Numbered from the stretch's first letter, positions 15,516 to 23,738 are shown. The stretch is DNA of 64,000 nucleotides from CAYGTO01 sp964352815 (GCA_964352815.1 CAYGTO010000006.1:61148-125147), one strand, 5' to 3'. Program-made: numbers and translations. The notes: a model not told the origin generated them from the letters alone.

Positions 15516-17452
15516 CTCCCGATTACACCACCATCTGACTTCGTAACCGCCAGCACCGATGGGCGCGGTGGCATGGCTGGGTCAAACTGTGGCCAGCGCG
15601 TGGAGGGATTGTCAAAGTTCGAACCGCTTGTATCTCCCGGATGTTGAACGGCAACAAACATGGTCTTACCATTCGGGGTAAAGCTCGGGCCGGTCAGCTC
15701 GCAGCCCTTCGGCCCGCGCAGGAAATGCCGCGTGACGCCGCGACCTTCCCCTTCCGTATCACATGCAAAGACCCCATCCGCAAAACCGACTGATTTGGGC
15801 TGGCCATCGGTGGTCAGCCACATACGCCCCTGCGCGTCAAACGCCATATTGTCTGGGCATGAAAGCCAGCCATGCGGCGAAGGTTGCCCTTGATAGAGCG
15901 CGAAATCCGTTGGTTCATAGGGGTTCCCTGCCATCATAAACATATCCCAGCGATGCTCCGGCGTCGCGTGATTAATATGGCCATCGATTTCAGCTGAGAC
16001 TTCAATAATATGCCCATGGATATTACGCGCACGCGGGTTCGCCGGATCCGCCTGGCGCTCATCGCGTGAGCTATTTTTGGTCATCACAATATACAGTTTG
16101 CCCGTTTTCGGATTGACCTCGACATCTTCTGGCCGATCCATCGGGGTCGCCCCCACTAAATCTGCGGCACGACGCGCCTCGATCAGCACATCGGCTTGCG
16201 AATGGAAACCATTCTTCGGGTTAAGCGGGCCAATACCAAAAATGAGCGGCAGCCATTGAAGACGCCCATCGGGCTTAAACAGTGCCGCATAGAGGGTGCC
16301 ATCATCAAGCAGCCGTTTATTCTGTTCGCGGTCAGCACTCATCCGTTCATTGCTGACATAACGGTAGACATATTCAAATTTCGAATCGCATCCGGAATAG
16401 ACGATGACGCGGCCATCCGGGTTCGCATAACAGCTCGCACTCTCATGTTTGAACCGCCCAAGCGCCGTACGTTTTACCGGGGCACTCTCCGGCGCATACG
16501 GGTCAATCTCTACCACCCAGCCAAAACGGTTTGCCTCATTCGGCTCCTTATTCGTATCAAAACGCGAATCCAGCCGATGCCACGACGTGTATTGCGGGTC
16601 ACCAATCGTCATGCGACTGTAATTACGCATTTCCGGATGGCCCGACTTGGGCTTGGTGAAGAACCCATCCATATTCTCTTCGCAGGTTAGATAGGTCCCC
16701 CAGGGCGTAATGCCGCCCGCGCAATTTGCAAAGGTGCCCAACACCTTACGGCCAGACGGGTCTGCCTTAGTGCGCATGCGTGCATGGCCCGCTGCAGGGC
16801 CAGAAATTTGAATTGGCGTCGTGGCAGTAATGCGCCGGCCATAGCGTCCCTTCACCACATCCCAGCCGCTCGCAAAACGCTTCACTTCCATCACACTCAC
16901 GCCAACGGCCTCTTGCTCAATGCGCAGCTGCTCAGCCGTGCTACCAAGACGGGCGTTTGTCGCTGTAAGGCCTGGATGCATCAAATGTGGCAGCACATAT
17001 TCGTGATTTACGCAAAGCAACCCATGTTCCGATGCGCCGTCCCCTTGAGTGAGCGGGAAATACATGGTGAAATCATTGTTGAAGCCAAATTGCCGCGCTT
17101 GATCAGCGCCCCGCTGCGCTTTTGGGTCGAAGGCTGGGGCTCCAGGAACCACTGGATCCCCCCAACTTGCGAGCACATCCGCGTTATACCCCGTTGCTAA
17201 ATGATGGTCTTCATCGATCCCTTTGCGAATTTCTTGAAAGCCAAGCGAGGAATAAGAGCCTTGATAGGCCGCCATCGCCTCGCTCTCGCCCATATAATTT
17301 TTGAAACTATGAATGAGGAATTCGGTTTCAGTGCAGCCAGAAAGCACTGCGGTAGTCGCACCGGCGCCCATTACTTTGAGGCTGCGCTTGAGAAGGTCGC
17401 GGCGCGAATAGCGCTGCTCAATGATATTTTGAATCGTTCTAACTTCTCCCAT
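15512..17452 (-). CDS. phoX: PhoX-family (DUF839) alkaline phosphatase-like protein, predicted Tat lipoprotein
   Basis: The 646-residue protein matches the PhoX/DUF839 family of calcium- and iron-dependent phosphatases. The matches are GLLCVNHEYV, CAGGITPWGTYLTCEEN, HESASCYANPDGRVIVYSG, RPEDVEVNPKTGKLYIVMT, and SCPDNMAFDAQGRMWLTTDG. It carries a twin-arginine export signal, YSRRDLLKRSL (residues 15-25). Unusually this ends in a lipobox, VLSGC, at Cys40, so a membrane-anchored Tat lipoprotein is likely. It lies 63 bases downstream of phoB on the same strand, which supports a phosphate-starvation role. No classic pho box is seen in that gap. Confidence 0.88.
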   Translation of the reverse strand: MGEVRTIQNIIEQRYSRRDLLKRSLKVMGAGATTAVLSGCTETEFLIHSFKNYMGESEAMAAYQGSYSSLGFQEIRKGIDEDHHLATGYNADVLASWGDPVVPGAPAFDPKAQRGADQARQFGFNNDFTMYFPLTQGDGASEHGLLCVNHEYVLPHLMHPGLTATNARLGSTAEQLRIEQEAVGVSVMEVKRFASGWDVVKGRYGRRITATTPIQISGPAAGHARMRTKADPSGRKVLGTFANCAGGITPWGTYLTCEENMDGFFTKPKSGHPEMRNYSRMTIGDPQYTSWHRLDSRFDTNKEPNEANRFGWVVEIDPYAPESAPVKRTALGRFKHESASCYANPDGRVIVYSGCDSKFEYVYRYVSNERMSADREQNKRLLDDGTLYAALFKPDGRLQWLPLIFGIGPLNPKNGFHSQADVLIEARRAADLVGATPMDRPEDVEVNPKTGKLYIVMTKNSSRDERQADPANPRARNIHGHIIEVSAEIDGHINHATPEHRWDMFMMAGNPYEPTDFALYQGQPSPHGWLSCPDNMAFDAQGRMWLTTDGQPKSVGFADGVFACDTEGEGRGVTRHFLRGPKGCELTGPSFTPNGKTMFVAVQHPGDTSGSNFDNPSTRWPQFDPAMPPRPSVLAVTKSDGGVIGS

Positions 17453-17515
17453 GCCCTAGAAATACCATCGAATGGTTTATGGGCGCAAGGGAGAAATCAG
17501 TATGCCAGCAGGCGA

Positions 17516-18280
17516 TCACGATGCTTCGTTATCTTCGCTGTCCGCATCATCATTTTTGTAGTTGGCACCGCCTGGGTTTTCTTCCAGCGCATAGCCTGCT
17601 GAACGTACTGTACGCACCAAATCTGGCTGATTGCCATCATAGTTGAGCGCTTTACGCAGGCGACGAATATGTACATCGACTGTGCGCAGCTCGACATAAA
17701 TATCATGGCCCCATACCGCATCAAGCAACTGCTCACGGCTGAATACGCGGCCCGGATGTTCCATCATGTGACGAAGCAAGCCAAATTCCGTCGGTGAGAG
17801 ATGCACTTCTTTGCCATCACGCGTGACTTTGTGGGAATTGAGATCCATCTCAATACCTGAGAATGACAATGATTTTTCAGACAGTGACGGGCGAATACGG
17901 CGGAACACCGCTTGAATCCGTGCAATCAGCTCACTTGGGCTAAATGGCTTCACCATATAATCATCCGCGCCCACATCGAGGCCACGAATTCGGTCACCTT
18001 CTTCGCCGCGCGCTGACAGCATAATGATCGGAATATTCTTCGTATCTTGGTTCCAGCGAACTTGCTTACAAATCTCAATCCCGGTCAAGCCCGGAAGCAT
18101 CCAGTCGAGTATAATAATATCGGGCAGATGCTCTTTCACGAGCGTCACGGCTTCTTCCCCGTCGCCAGTAGAAACCACATTATAGCCTTCTTTCTCAAGA
18201 TTATAGCGCAGCAATGTCACGATCGCGACTTCGTCTTCCACGATCAATACTTTGGTTTCGTCTTTCTTGGTCTTTGACAT
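17516..18280 (-). CDS. phoB: OmpR/PhoB-family response regulator
   Basis: The receiver domain (residues 10-125) shows the acidic pair Glu15/Asp16, phosphoacceptor Asp59 (IIILDWMLPG), the switch Ser/Thr in IIMLSARGE and the conserved Lys in MVKPFSP. The winged-helix output domain (about 150-232) has LSPTEFGLLRHMMEHPGRVF and VDVHIRRLRKAL followed by VRTVRSAGYAL, matching PhoB more than other OmpR members. The tail after residue 235 is acidic. It sits upstream of a PhoX-type phosphatase on the same strand. No histidine kinase (phoR) lies beside it in this window. Confidence 0.88.
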   Translation of the reverse strand: MSKTKKDETKVLIVEDEVAIVTLLRYNLEKEGYNVVSTGDGEEAVTLVKEHLPDIIILDWMLPGLTGIEICKQVRWNQDTKNIPIIMLSARGEEGDRIRGLDVGADDYMVKPFSPSELIARIQAVFRRIRPSLSEKSLSFSGIEMDLNSHKVTRDGKEVHLSPTEFGLLRHMMEHPGRVFSREQLLDAVWGHDIYVELRTVDVHIRRLRKALNYDGNQPDLVRTVRSAGYALEENPGGANYKNDDADSEDNEAS

Positions 18281-18444
18281 AACCCATCCCCTGTTACGAA
18301 CGATGCATACCGCGCATCATCGGTTTTTTTTGCCTTTAGGTCAATGACTTCCTCTTCATCATCGACAACTCTGCCTTATCATGGGCGAGGAAGGTTAAGA
18401 AAGCGATAAGATCGAGGAAAAACAGGCGATAAGAGCAAAAACTG

Positions 18445-18996
18445 TTACTTTTTTGTCGCAGCCAGGCTGATCTTGAGCGGGATTTCGAGCGACACCCACT
18501 GCCCTTGCGCATCGGATGTGGCGCCGATCTGGTAATCCATCCGGTTGAGCACCGTCTCTGCCTCAACCAGAGCGCGCCCTTCATCAATCATGATCACCGC
18601 ATCGAGGGTAACGGGCTTGGTTTCACCGCGGATCGTGAGCAGCCCATCAATGCTGTATTGCTCTTCGCCAAGGTGATGAAATTTCGTGCTTTTGAAAAGC
18701 GCGTGGGGCAATAAGTCGATGTCGAACCAATCTTTTTGCGGCAAGGTTTTATCATAAGTCGCATCACCTGTCGCCGTCGAGTCAAGCTGCACCTTTACTG
18801 TTGCATACGAGCCTGCCAACTTGGCTGGGTCAAACTGAATATTGGCTGAGAATTCCTTAAAATGTCCGGTGAACGATTTGCCTGCATGCGTGCCGCTAAA
18901 CGCAATCGAACTGTGTTTTGGGTCCATCTGCCACTCGGCAGCCCATGTGGGAAAGCTTAGGCAGAGTGAAAGCATGACACAGGCTAAAAACTTCAT
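18445..18996 (-). CDS. YceI-family periplasmic protein (1)
   Basis: YceI proteins form a lipocalin-like barrel that binds an isoprenoid lipid. This 183-residue copy has a signal peptide ending PTWAA near residue 20. Family strands follow: WQMDPKHSSIAFSGTHAG, FKEFSANIQFDP and SIDGLLTIRGETKPVTLDA. It overlaps the upstream cytochrome b561 gene as ATGA. That gene is followed upstream by a second YceI gene, giving a three-gene operon. Confidence 0.88.
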   Translation of the reverse strand: MKFLACVMLSLCLSFPTWAAEWQMDPKHSSIAFSGTHAGKSFTGHFKEFSANIQFDPAKLAGSYATVKVQLDSTATGDATYDKTLPQKDWFDIDLLPHALFKSTKFHHLGEEQYSIDGLLTIRGETKPVTLDAVIMIDEGRALVEAETVLNRMDYQIGATSDAQGQWVSLEIPLKISLAATKK

Positions 18997-19565
18997 GGCA
19001 GCATTCTCCTTAATAGATGGTCTTTATGAATCAGCTGGTGCTGCAAAGCTGCACCGATATGCACACATAATAGCAGCATCATACTGTAGGCTGCAAGCTC
19101 ATGCGCTTCTTCAAACCATTCCGACCATTCGGTTTTATTCGCAATGTCGAGTAGCCAAGGAATATGTGGCCATTCGAACAGTCCGAAGATCATGGTCGGC
19201 AAACCATACGGGCTCGTGGACACCATCGCCCAGCCCAAGATCGGAATCGCAATCATCAACAGATAGAGCAGCCCGTGGACGCCGTGGGCGGCACATTTTT
19301 GCCACGCAGCCATCGCGGCTGGCATTGGCGGCGGCGTATGGGTGAAGCGCCATACAAGCCGTAGCAGGCTCAACGTCAAGATGATGAGCCCAACCGCCTT
19401 ATGCCATTGATAGACATCGTAGGCGAGCGCCTGGCTCTCCTTTTCCTTGATGGCATCGACCATCCAAAGCCCACCTGCAAGCTGCGCCAGAATCGCGAGC
19501 GCAATGAGCCAATGCAATATGATGGCAACGCGGGTATATCGCTCTATGTTAACTGAAGAACTCAT
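18993..19565 (-). CDS. Cytochrome b561 family di-haem membrane protein
   Basis: The 190-residue protein has four predicted membrane segments with histidines placed as haem ligands: IILHWLIALAILAQ, YQWHKAVGLIILTLSLLRL, AAHGVHGLLYLLMIAIPILG and HELAAYSMMLLLCVHIGAA. This fits the bacterial CybB group, which passes electrons between quinol and periplasmic acceptors. Its sandwiching between two YceI genes matches a common YceI/b561 association and suggests quinone-linked redox work at the inner membrane. It ends inside the start of the next gene (ATGA). Confidence 0.9.
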   Translation of the reverse strand: MSSSVNIERYTRVAIILHWLIALAILAQLAGGLWMVDAIKEKESQALAYDVYQWHKAVGLIILTLSLLRLVWRFTHTPPPMPAAMAAWQKCAAHGVHGLLYLLMIAIPILGWAMVSTSPYGLPTMIFGLFEWPHIPWLLDIANKTEWSEWFEEAHELAAYSMMLLLCVHIGAALQHQLIHKDHLLRRMLP

Positions 19566-19600
19566 ATGAATTCCGGATCAGGAATGTTTCGCGTGGAACA

Positions 19601-20224
19601 TTATGGCTTCTTATGAAACTCAAGCTCCATGATAATCTCGACCTCATCGCCGATGTTCGGCACATAGGTATCAAGGCCCCATTGGCTACGTTCAATCCGA
19701 CCCGTTGCAGAGAAACCAAGCGCGGGCACATTCGCAAAAGGTTTACTCTCATAGGCGCCATTATATTGCACATCAAATGTCACGGGCTTCGTCACGCCAA
19801 GCATGGTCATATCGCCTTTCATGATACCGCGATTCTCGCCATTGGCCTCGAGCGACGTCATAGTGAAAGTCACTTTAGGAAATTTTCCGGAATTAAACCA
19901 CTGCTCGCCCGTCGCGAGCTCTTTATCGAAATCTTTCTTTTCAGAATTCGGGTAATGCGTCGTGATCGAAAGCGGGTTTATCGATGCGGTCAGCTTACTT
20001 TGTGTCGGGTCTTTTGGGTCTAAGGTGAGCTCTGCCGAGAAATCCGTGAAGCGTGCCGTGTAGTGCGACAACCCGATATGGTCGATTTTAAACACCAGGC
20101 TTGCATGGGTCGGATCAAGCTCATACTCGCCCGCCGGCATTTGCTTAAGCGGGGTCATCCCTGTCGCGAATGCAAGGGTTGGCAGAAAAATCATTGCGAA
20201 AGCGGTGAAAAATAGTTTACGCAT
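19601..20224 (-). CDS. YceI-family periplasmic protein (2)
   Basis: First gene of the YceI-b561-YceI operon, preceded by a strong AGGAGG. The 207-residue product has a signal peptide (LFFTAFAMIFLPTLAFA). Its family strands are GEYELDPTHASLVFKIDH, FTDFSAELTLDPKD, FPKVTFTMTSLEA and KGDMTMLGVTKPVTFDV, with the terminal GDEVEIIMELEF. It is clearly diverged from the downstream YceI copy, so this is not a recent duplication. The 35-base gap to the b561 gene indicates co-transcription. Confidence 0.9.
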   Translation of the reverse strand: MRKLFFTAFAMIFLPTLAFATGMTPLKQMPAGEYELDPTHASLVFKIDHIGLSHYTARFTDFSAELTLDPKDPTQSKLTASINPLSITTHYPNSEKKDFDKELATGEQWFNSGKFPKVTFTMTSLEANGENRGIMKGDMTMLGVTKPVTFDVQYNGAYESKPFANVPALGFSATGRIERSQWGLDTYVPNIGDEVEIIMELEFHKKP

Positions 20225-20237
20225 GGTACCTCCTATA

Positions 20238-20283
20238 TATGTATGCTACTTCCATACATAGGGCGATCGTGACGAATGTCACG
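20238..20283. promoter_or_regulatory. Two palindromes between yceI and hisF, one CRP/FNR-like
   Basis: A perfect 8-bp inverted repeat, tatgtatg-N7-catacata, occupies 20238-20260. Directly after it, cgtgacgaatgtcacg (20268-20283) contains GTGA-N6-TCAC, the half-site pattern bound by CRP/FNR-family regulators. Both lie in the 102-base gap between divergent yceI and hisF. An FNR- or CRP-type control of the YceI/b561 operon is plausible but inferred. Confidence 0.45.
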
Positions 20284-20326
20284 GCTTTTAAGGTGAAACT
20301 CGTGTAACGATTGGAACAATTCTAAG

Positions 20327-21214
20327 ATGACACTCAAGACCCGCATCATCCCTTGCCTCGACGTGAAAGATGGCCGCGTAGTGAAAGGCGTCAATTTCGT
20401 TGATTTGATTGATGCTGGCGACCCGGTTGAACAAGCCAAGCTCTATGATGCGGCGGGAGCCGATGAGCTGTGCTTCCTCGATATCACCGCGAGCCATGAA
20501 GAGCGCGACACGCTCTATGATGTGGTCACGCAGGTGGCGGAAAGCTGTTTCATGCCGCTCACTGTCGGCGGCGGCGTGCGCACACTCGAGGATATTCGTA
20601 AATTGCTGAACGCTGGCGCAGACAAAGTGTCCATCAACAGCGCGGCTGTGAAACGCCCCGAATTCGTGAAAGAAGCCGCCGAGAAATTTGGCAGCCAATG
20701 CATTGTGGTCGCAATTGATGCGAAAGCAGTTCTTGATGATGATCTTACAGGACATGGATCAGCGTCAGCAGATGCTGCCCTTCAGTCGCACGAAGTGCGT
20801 CAGGCTCATCGCGCGCAGCAGCAGCGTAGCGCGGGAGCGAACACAAAAAACCAATTCGAAATTTTTACGCATGGCGGGCGCAACGCGACCGGAATCGATG
20901 CGGTCGCATGGGCACAGCAGATGGAAGTCTACGGCGCCGGCGAGTTGCTCGTCACCTCGATGGACCGTGACGGCACCAAGCAAGGGTTTGATATCCCGCT
21001 GACCAAAGCCATTAAAGACGCCGTGAGCATTCCCGTCATCGCTTCCGGCGGCGTTGGCGAGCTACACCATTTCACCGAAGGTGCGCGAGATGCACGCGCG
21101 GATGCGCTGCTCGCTGCGTCCGTGTTCCATTTCGGCACCTTCACCATCGCTGAGGTCAAAGACGCCATGGCCAGCGATGGCATTCCCGTACGCACATTAA
21201 AGGAGACCGTATGA
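20327..21214 (+). CDS. hisF: Imidazole glycerol phosphate synthase, cyclase subunit HisF, with a ~40-residue insertion
   Basis: HisF closes the imidazole ring in histidine synthesis using ammonia from HisH. The barrel is well conserved: RIIPCLDVKDGRVVKGVNF with the catalytic Asp12, LTVGGGVRTLED, VSINSAAV, LLVTSMDRDGTKQGFD with the second catalytic Asp, and PVIASGGVG. The protein has 295 residues, whereas HisF is normally about 253-258. The excess lies between VVAIDAK and FEIFTHGGR and is encoded by a repeat-like stretch (20729-20851). That position is a surface loop of the barrel, so the enzyme may stay active. The stop overlaps hisE as ATGA. Confidence 0.93.
   Translation: MTLKTRIIPCLDVKDGRVVKGVNFVDLIDAGDPVEQAKLYDAAGADELCFLDITASHEERDTLYDVVTQVAESCFMPLTVGGGVRTLEDIRKLLNAGADKVSINSAAVKRPEFVKEAAEKFGSQCIVVAIDAKAVLDDDLTGHGSASADAALQSHEVRQAHRAQQQRSAGANTKNQFEIFTHGGRNATGIDAVAWAQQMEVYGAGELLVTSMDRDGTKQGFDIPLTKAIKDAVSIPVIASGGVGELHHFTEGARDARADALLAASVFHFGTFTIAEVKDAMASDGIPVRTLKETV
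20729..20851 (+). repeat. In-frame repeat-like insertion in hisF
   Basis: About 41 codons absent from ordinary HisF interrupt the gene. The stretch contains small hairpins (cagca/tgctg near 20769-20780 and cgcac-gaa-gtgcg near 20790-20802) and ends agcgcgggagcgaac. The encoded peptide, including SHEVRQAH and QQQRSAGANT, shares a pattern with the frame upstream of ettA (SHEPAKRR then SAGARTGNK). Boundaries are approximate. Confidence 0.6.
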
Positions 21215-21555
21215 GCCAATCCCTCAAAGACCCTTCCATCCAAACGCTGAACACGCTAATGCAGCGCATTCACGATAATCGCGCGCTCGACCCATCGGAA
21301 TCTTATGTCGCCAAAATGTTCAAAAAAGGGGAAGCAAAAATTGCTCAGAAACTGGGAGAAGAGGCCGTCGAAATGGTGATTGCCGCAACGCAAGAAGATC
21401 GCGGGGAAGTGATTAATGAGGGAGCCGATTTGCTGTTTCACTATCTGCTATTGCTGGAATCGTCAGGCGTTTCGCTGAACGACATCACCGATGAGCTGGC
21501 GAACCGTGAAGGCATTTCAGGCCTTACCGAGAAAGCAAACCGAAAGGAGTCTTGA
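21211..21555 (+). CDS. hisE: Phosphoribosyl-ATP pyrophosphatase
   Basis: HisE hydrolyses phosphoribosyl-ATP to phosphoribosyl-AMP, the second step of histidine synthesis. The all-alpha NTP pyrophosphatase motifs are GEAKIAQKLGEEAVEMVIAA and INEGADLLFHYLLLL, with the metal-binding EE and E..D residues. At 114 residues it is a stand-alone HisE, not fused to HisI. It overlaps hisF (ATGA) upstream and the HIT gene (TGATG) downstream, indicating translational coupling. Confidence 0.94.
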   Translation: MSQSLKDPSIQTLNTLMQRIHDNRALDPSESYVAKMFKKGEAKIAQKLGEEAVEMVIAATQEDRGEVINEGADLLFHYLLLLESSGVSLNDITDELANREGISGLTEKANRKES

Positions 21556-21932
21556 TGGCCTACGATTCTGATAATATTTTTGCAAAGATCATCCGCAAAG
21601 AGATTCCAAGCGAACCGCTCTATGACGATGATCACCTGCTCGCATTCCGCGATATCGAACCTGCCGCGCCGGTGCATGTGCTCGTGATACCCAAGGGCGA
21701 GTATGTGTCCTATGATGATTTTTGCGCCAACGCACCCGCTGAAACAGTGGCGCATTTCTTCCAAACCGTACAAAAAATCGCCTCTGAAACATTAGGCCTA
21801 AACGAGAACGGTTACCGCTTAATCACCAATCATGGCCGCGACGCATCACAGTCCGTGCCGCATTTTCATGTGCATATTTTGGGTGGGAAAGCCCTGGGCG
21901 GATTGGTCCCAGGAGATGTGTTAAATCGCTAG
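21555..21932 (+). CDS. HIT-family nucleotide hydrolase
   Basis: The 125-residue protein carries the histidine triad HFHVHIL near its C-terminus and the N-terminal DNIFAKIIRKEIPSE typical of the HinT branch, which hydrolyses adenosine phosphoramidates. I start it at the ATG at 21555, which overlaps the hisE stop and has AAAGGAG 7 bases upstream, rather than at the TTG one codon earlier. HIT genes commonly follow hisE in Alphaproteobacteria; the functional link to histidine synthesis is unknown. Confidence 0.92.
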   Translation: MAYDSDNIFAKIIRKEIPSEPLYDDDHLLAFRDIEPAAPVHVLVIPKGEYVSYDDFCANAPAETVAHFFQTVQKIASETLGLNENGYRLITNHGRDASQSVPHFHVHILGGKALGGLVPGDVLNR

Positions 21933-21976
21933 TCACCCCCTGGTTCTTTTGCTATACTAGCAATAGAATAAATAAC

Positions 21977-22783
21977 ATGAAAAACCATATGAAACAGGGA
22001 TTTAGCTTAGTCGAACTCTCCGTAGTGCTCGTTATTATGGGACTGCTTACTGGCGGTGTTGTTGCCAGCCAAGAAGTCATCCGCGCAGCCGAGTTGCGCA
22101 GTGTCATGAAAGACAAAGAATTCTATATTAATGCGGCCCTGACGTTTAAAGAAAAATATGGTTTTTTACCCGCAGACATCCCTAACGCCACCGATATTTG
22201 GGGCATCTCTTCCGCGTGCCCATTAGGAACAGGAGCCGGAGCCTACGCATCACAGCCTGACGACCCTAAGCTTACCTGTAATGGCAATGGTGATGGTATG
22301 ATCGCTACCATAGAATTTCACGATTATGGCCAGAACAAATATCAATGGGAATGGAATATGGCGTTCCATCACCTCGCAAACGCTGAGTTAATTGGTCATG
22401 ATATATACAACCAAGGCGCATACCCTGAGTCCGAGATTAACCCGGGGACATGGATATTTTGCTCCGAAGACATACAAGGCTGGGGGTTTAAACCGCGCCT
22501 CAAACTTGCGACCAGCGCTGGAGCATCCGCGGGAAATTGCAACTATCGCGCAAAAACTGGGATTAACTCTCAGGAAGCCTGGTCACTCGACATGAAATAT
22601 GATGATGGCATTCCTTCCGCTGGTACGATGATGGCGATCCCTCCTCCCGATGGAGCATGGGGTTGGTGGTCTTGCACAAATGATGGTTGGGGTGGCATGT
22701 GGAATCACGATGTGCACACAGCGTATTATTCGAACAGCACCGCCAGTGAGTGCTTGCTGACATTCGATATACCTGGCATCTAG
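21977..22783 (+). CDS. Orphan type IV pilin-like / pseudopilin protein
   Basis: The 268-residue protein starts with a prepilin leader and the class motif GFSLVELSVVLVIMGLL, with Glu at position +5 after the cleavage glycine, as needed for PilD processing. The large C-terminal domain has about six cysteines and a Trp/Gly-rich region (PPDGAWGWWSCTNDGWGG). It is longer than ordinary major pseudopilins. No pilus or type II secretion gene is nearby, so it is likely an accessory pilin assembled by a machinery encoded elsewhere. Its 3' end overlaps the convergent maf by 4 bases. Confidence 0.8.
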   Translation: MKNHMKQGFSLVELSVVLVIMGLLTGGVVASQEVIRAAELRSVMKDKEFYINAALTFKEKYGFLPADIPNATDIWGISSACPLGTGAGAYASQPDDPKLTCNGNGDGMIATIEFHDYGQNKYQWEWNMAFHHLANAELIGHDIYNQGAYPESEINPGTWIFCSEDIQGWGFKPRLKLATSAGASAGNCNYRAKTGINSQEAWSLDMKYDDGIPSAGTMMAIPPPDGAWGWWSCTNDGWGGMWNHDVHTAYYSNSTASECLLTFDIPGI

Positions 22784-23358
22784 TTCAGACAGCGATAAAG
22801 CGCTTGCTCGACTTCCATGAGCGGCAACCCCACCACGCTGGTGTACGACCCGTTAATCTGCTTCACAAACGCTGCCGCACGGCCTTGGATGCCATAACCG
22901 CCGGCTTTGCCTTGCCATTCGCCGCACGCAATATAGTCGTCAATATCCTGAGGGTCGAGGCGGCGAAACGTGATGATGGTTTGAACGCGCTTACTGATAG
23001 TTTTGCTATGATGAATCAGCGTGAACGCCGTATAGACGCGATGGCGTCGGCCAGAGAGCTGGGCAAGCATCGTGCGCGCTTCTTCTTCGGATTCGGGCTT
23101 GCCTAAAATCCGCCGGCCACAGGCGACGGTGGTGTCGGCAGCAAGAATAAGTGCATCAGGATATTCAGCCGCCACTTTCTTCGCTTTCTCCTCAGCAATG
23201 CGCGAGACATACAGATGGGGCGCTTCGCCTTTATGGTGCGTTTCGTCAATATCGGCGGGGATAATCTGATCGGGGATGATGTCGATCTGCGCGAGCAAAT
23301 CGCGCCGGCGCGGCGAGGCCGAGGCGAGAATAAAGACGGGTTTTACGGGGGATACCAT
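22780..23358 (-). CDS. maf: Maf-like nucleoside triphosphate pyrophosphatase
   Basis: Maf proteins are house-cleaning pyrophosphatases acting on dTTP/UTP or modified nucleotides. Motifs are ILASASPRRRDLL at the N-terminus, ILAADTTVACGRRILGKP with the catalytic Asp, LSGRRHRVYTAF, and the C-terminal GGYGIQGRAAAFVKQINGSYTSVVGLPL. I begin it at MVSPVKPVF (192 residues). An in-frame start seven codons upstream adds residues without family support. It follows infA on the same strand, the usual alphaproteobacterial order. Confidence 0.92.
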   Translation of the reverse strand: MVSPVKPVFILASASPRRRDLLAQIDIIPDQIIPADIDETHHKGEAPHLYVSRIAEEKAKKVAAEYPDALILAADTTVACGRRILGKPESEEEARTMLAQLSGRRHRVYTAFTLIHHSKTISKRVQTIITFRRLDPQDIDDYIACGEWQGKAGGYGIQGRAAAFVKQINGSYTSVVGLPLMEVEQALYRCLN

Positions 23359-23382
23359 AGAGCGCTCAGCGCATCTCACGAG

Positions 23383-23446
23383 ATCCCGTGTCGAGCACGG
23401 GATGACAGATTTTCTAAGGTCACTGTGTTCACTAACCCAATCTGTC
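23383..23446. repeat. Double hairpin between infA and maf
   Basis: A perfect 8-bp stem, atcccgtg/cacgggat (23383-23403, loop tcgag), is followed directly by gacagatt (23404-23411) facing aatctgtc (23439-23446). The second right arm touches the infA stop codon. The gggatgaca junction links this to the other gtcatccc-type elements in the window. It may also end infA transcription or stabilise its 3' end. Confidence 0.6.
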
Positions 23447-23666
23447 AGTTCTTATGACGGAACGTAATACGGCCCTTACTGAGATCGTAGGGCGTCATTT
23501 CAACGGTCACCTTGTCACCGGCGAGCACACGAATCCGGTTTTTGCGCATCCGGCCTGAGGAATGGGCGAGCACTTCATGGTCGTTTTCCAGCTTCACACG
23601 GAACATCGTGTTCGGAAGCACTTCCTCGACCACGCCTTCAAATTCTAATAGCTCTTCTTTGGCCAT
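23445..23666 (-). CDS. infA: Translation initiation factor IF-1
   Basis: The 73-residue S1-fold protein (MAKEELLEFEGVVEEVLPN, FRVKLENDHEVLAH, DLSKGRITFRHKN) binds the ribosomal A site during initiation. Length and sequence are normal for the family. It has its own strong promoter (23710-23738) overlapping the end of the UPF0262 gene, so it need not depend on upstream transcription. Confidence 0.97.
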   Translation of the reverse strand: MAKEELLEFEGVVEEVLPNTMFRVKLENDHEVLAHSSGRMRKNRIRVLAGDKVTVEMTPYDLSKGRITFRHKN

Positions 23667-23709
23667 GTGATGCCTAACCTTTTGTTGTTCAATATCATTA
23701 TTGATGTGA

Positions 23710-23738
23710 AGTATAGCATATCATTGTTTAATATGCAA
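23710..23738 (-). promoter_or_regulatory. Sigma-70-type promoter of infA
   Basis: On the minus strand TTGCAT (23738-23733) and TATACT (23715-23710) are separated by exactly 17 bases, each close to consensus. The start codon lies 44 bases downstream of the -10 box. The -35 box lies within the last codons of the UPF0262 gene. Confidence 0.7.

Noticed and set aside
17453..17515. Pho box before the phoX-type gene
   Set aside because: No pair of CTGTCAT-type half-sites found on either strand in the gap or in 18281-18360.
18336..18587. 83-codon reverse frame overlapping the end of the first YceI gene
   Set aside because: Alternative frame over a well-supported gene, rich in Arg and Ser, with no independent support.
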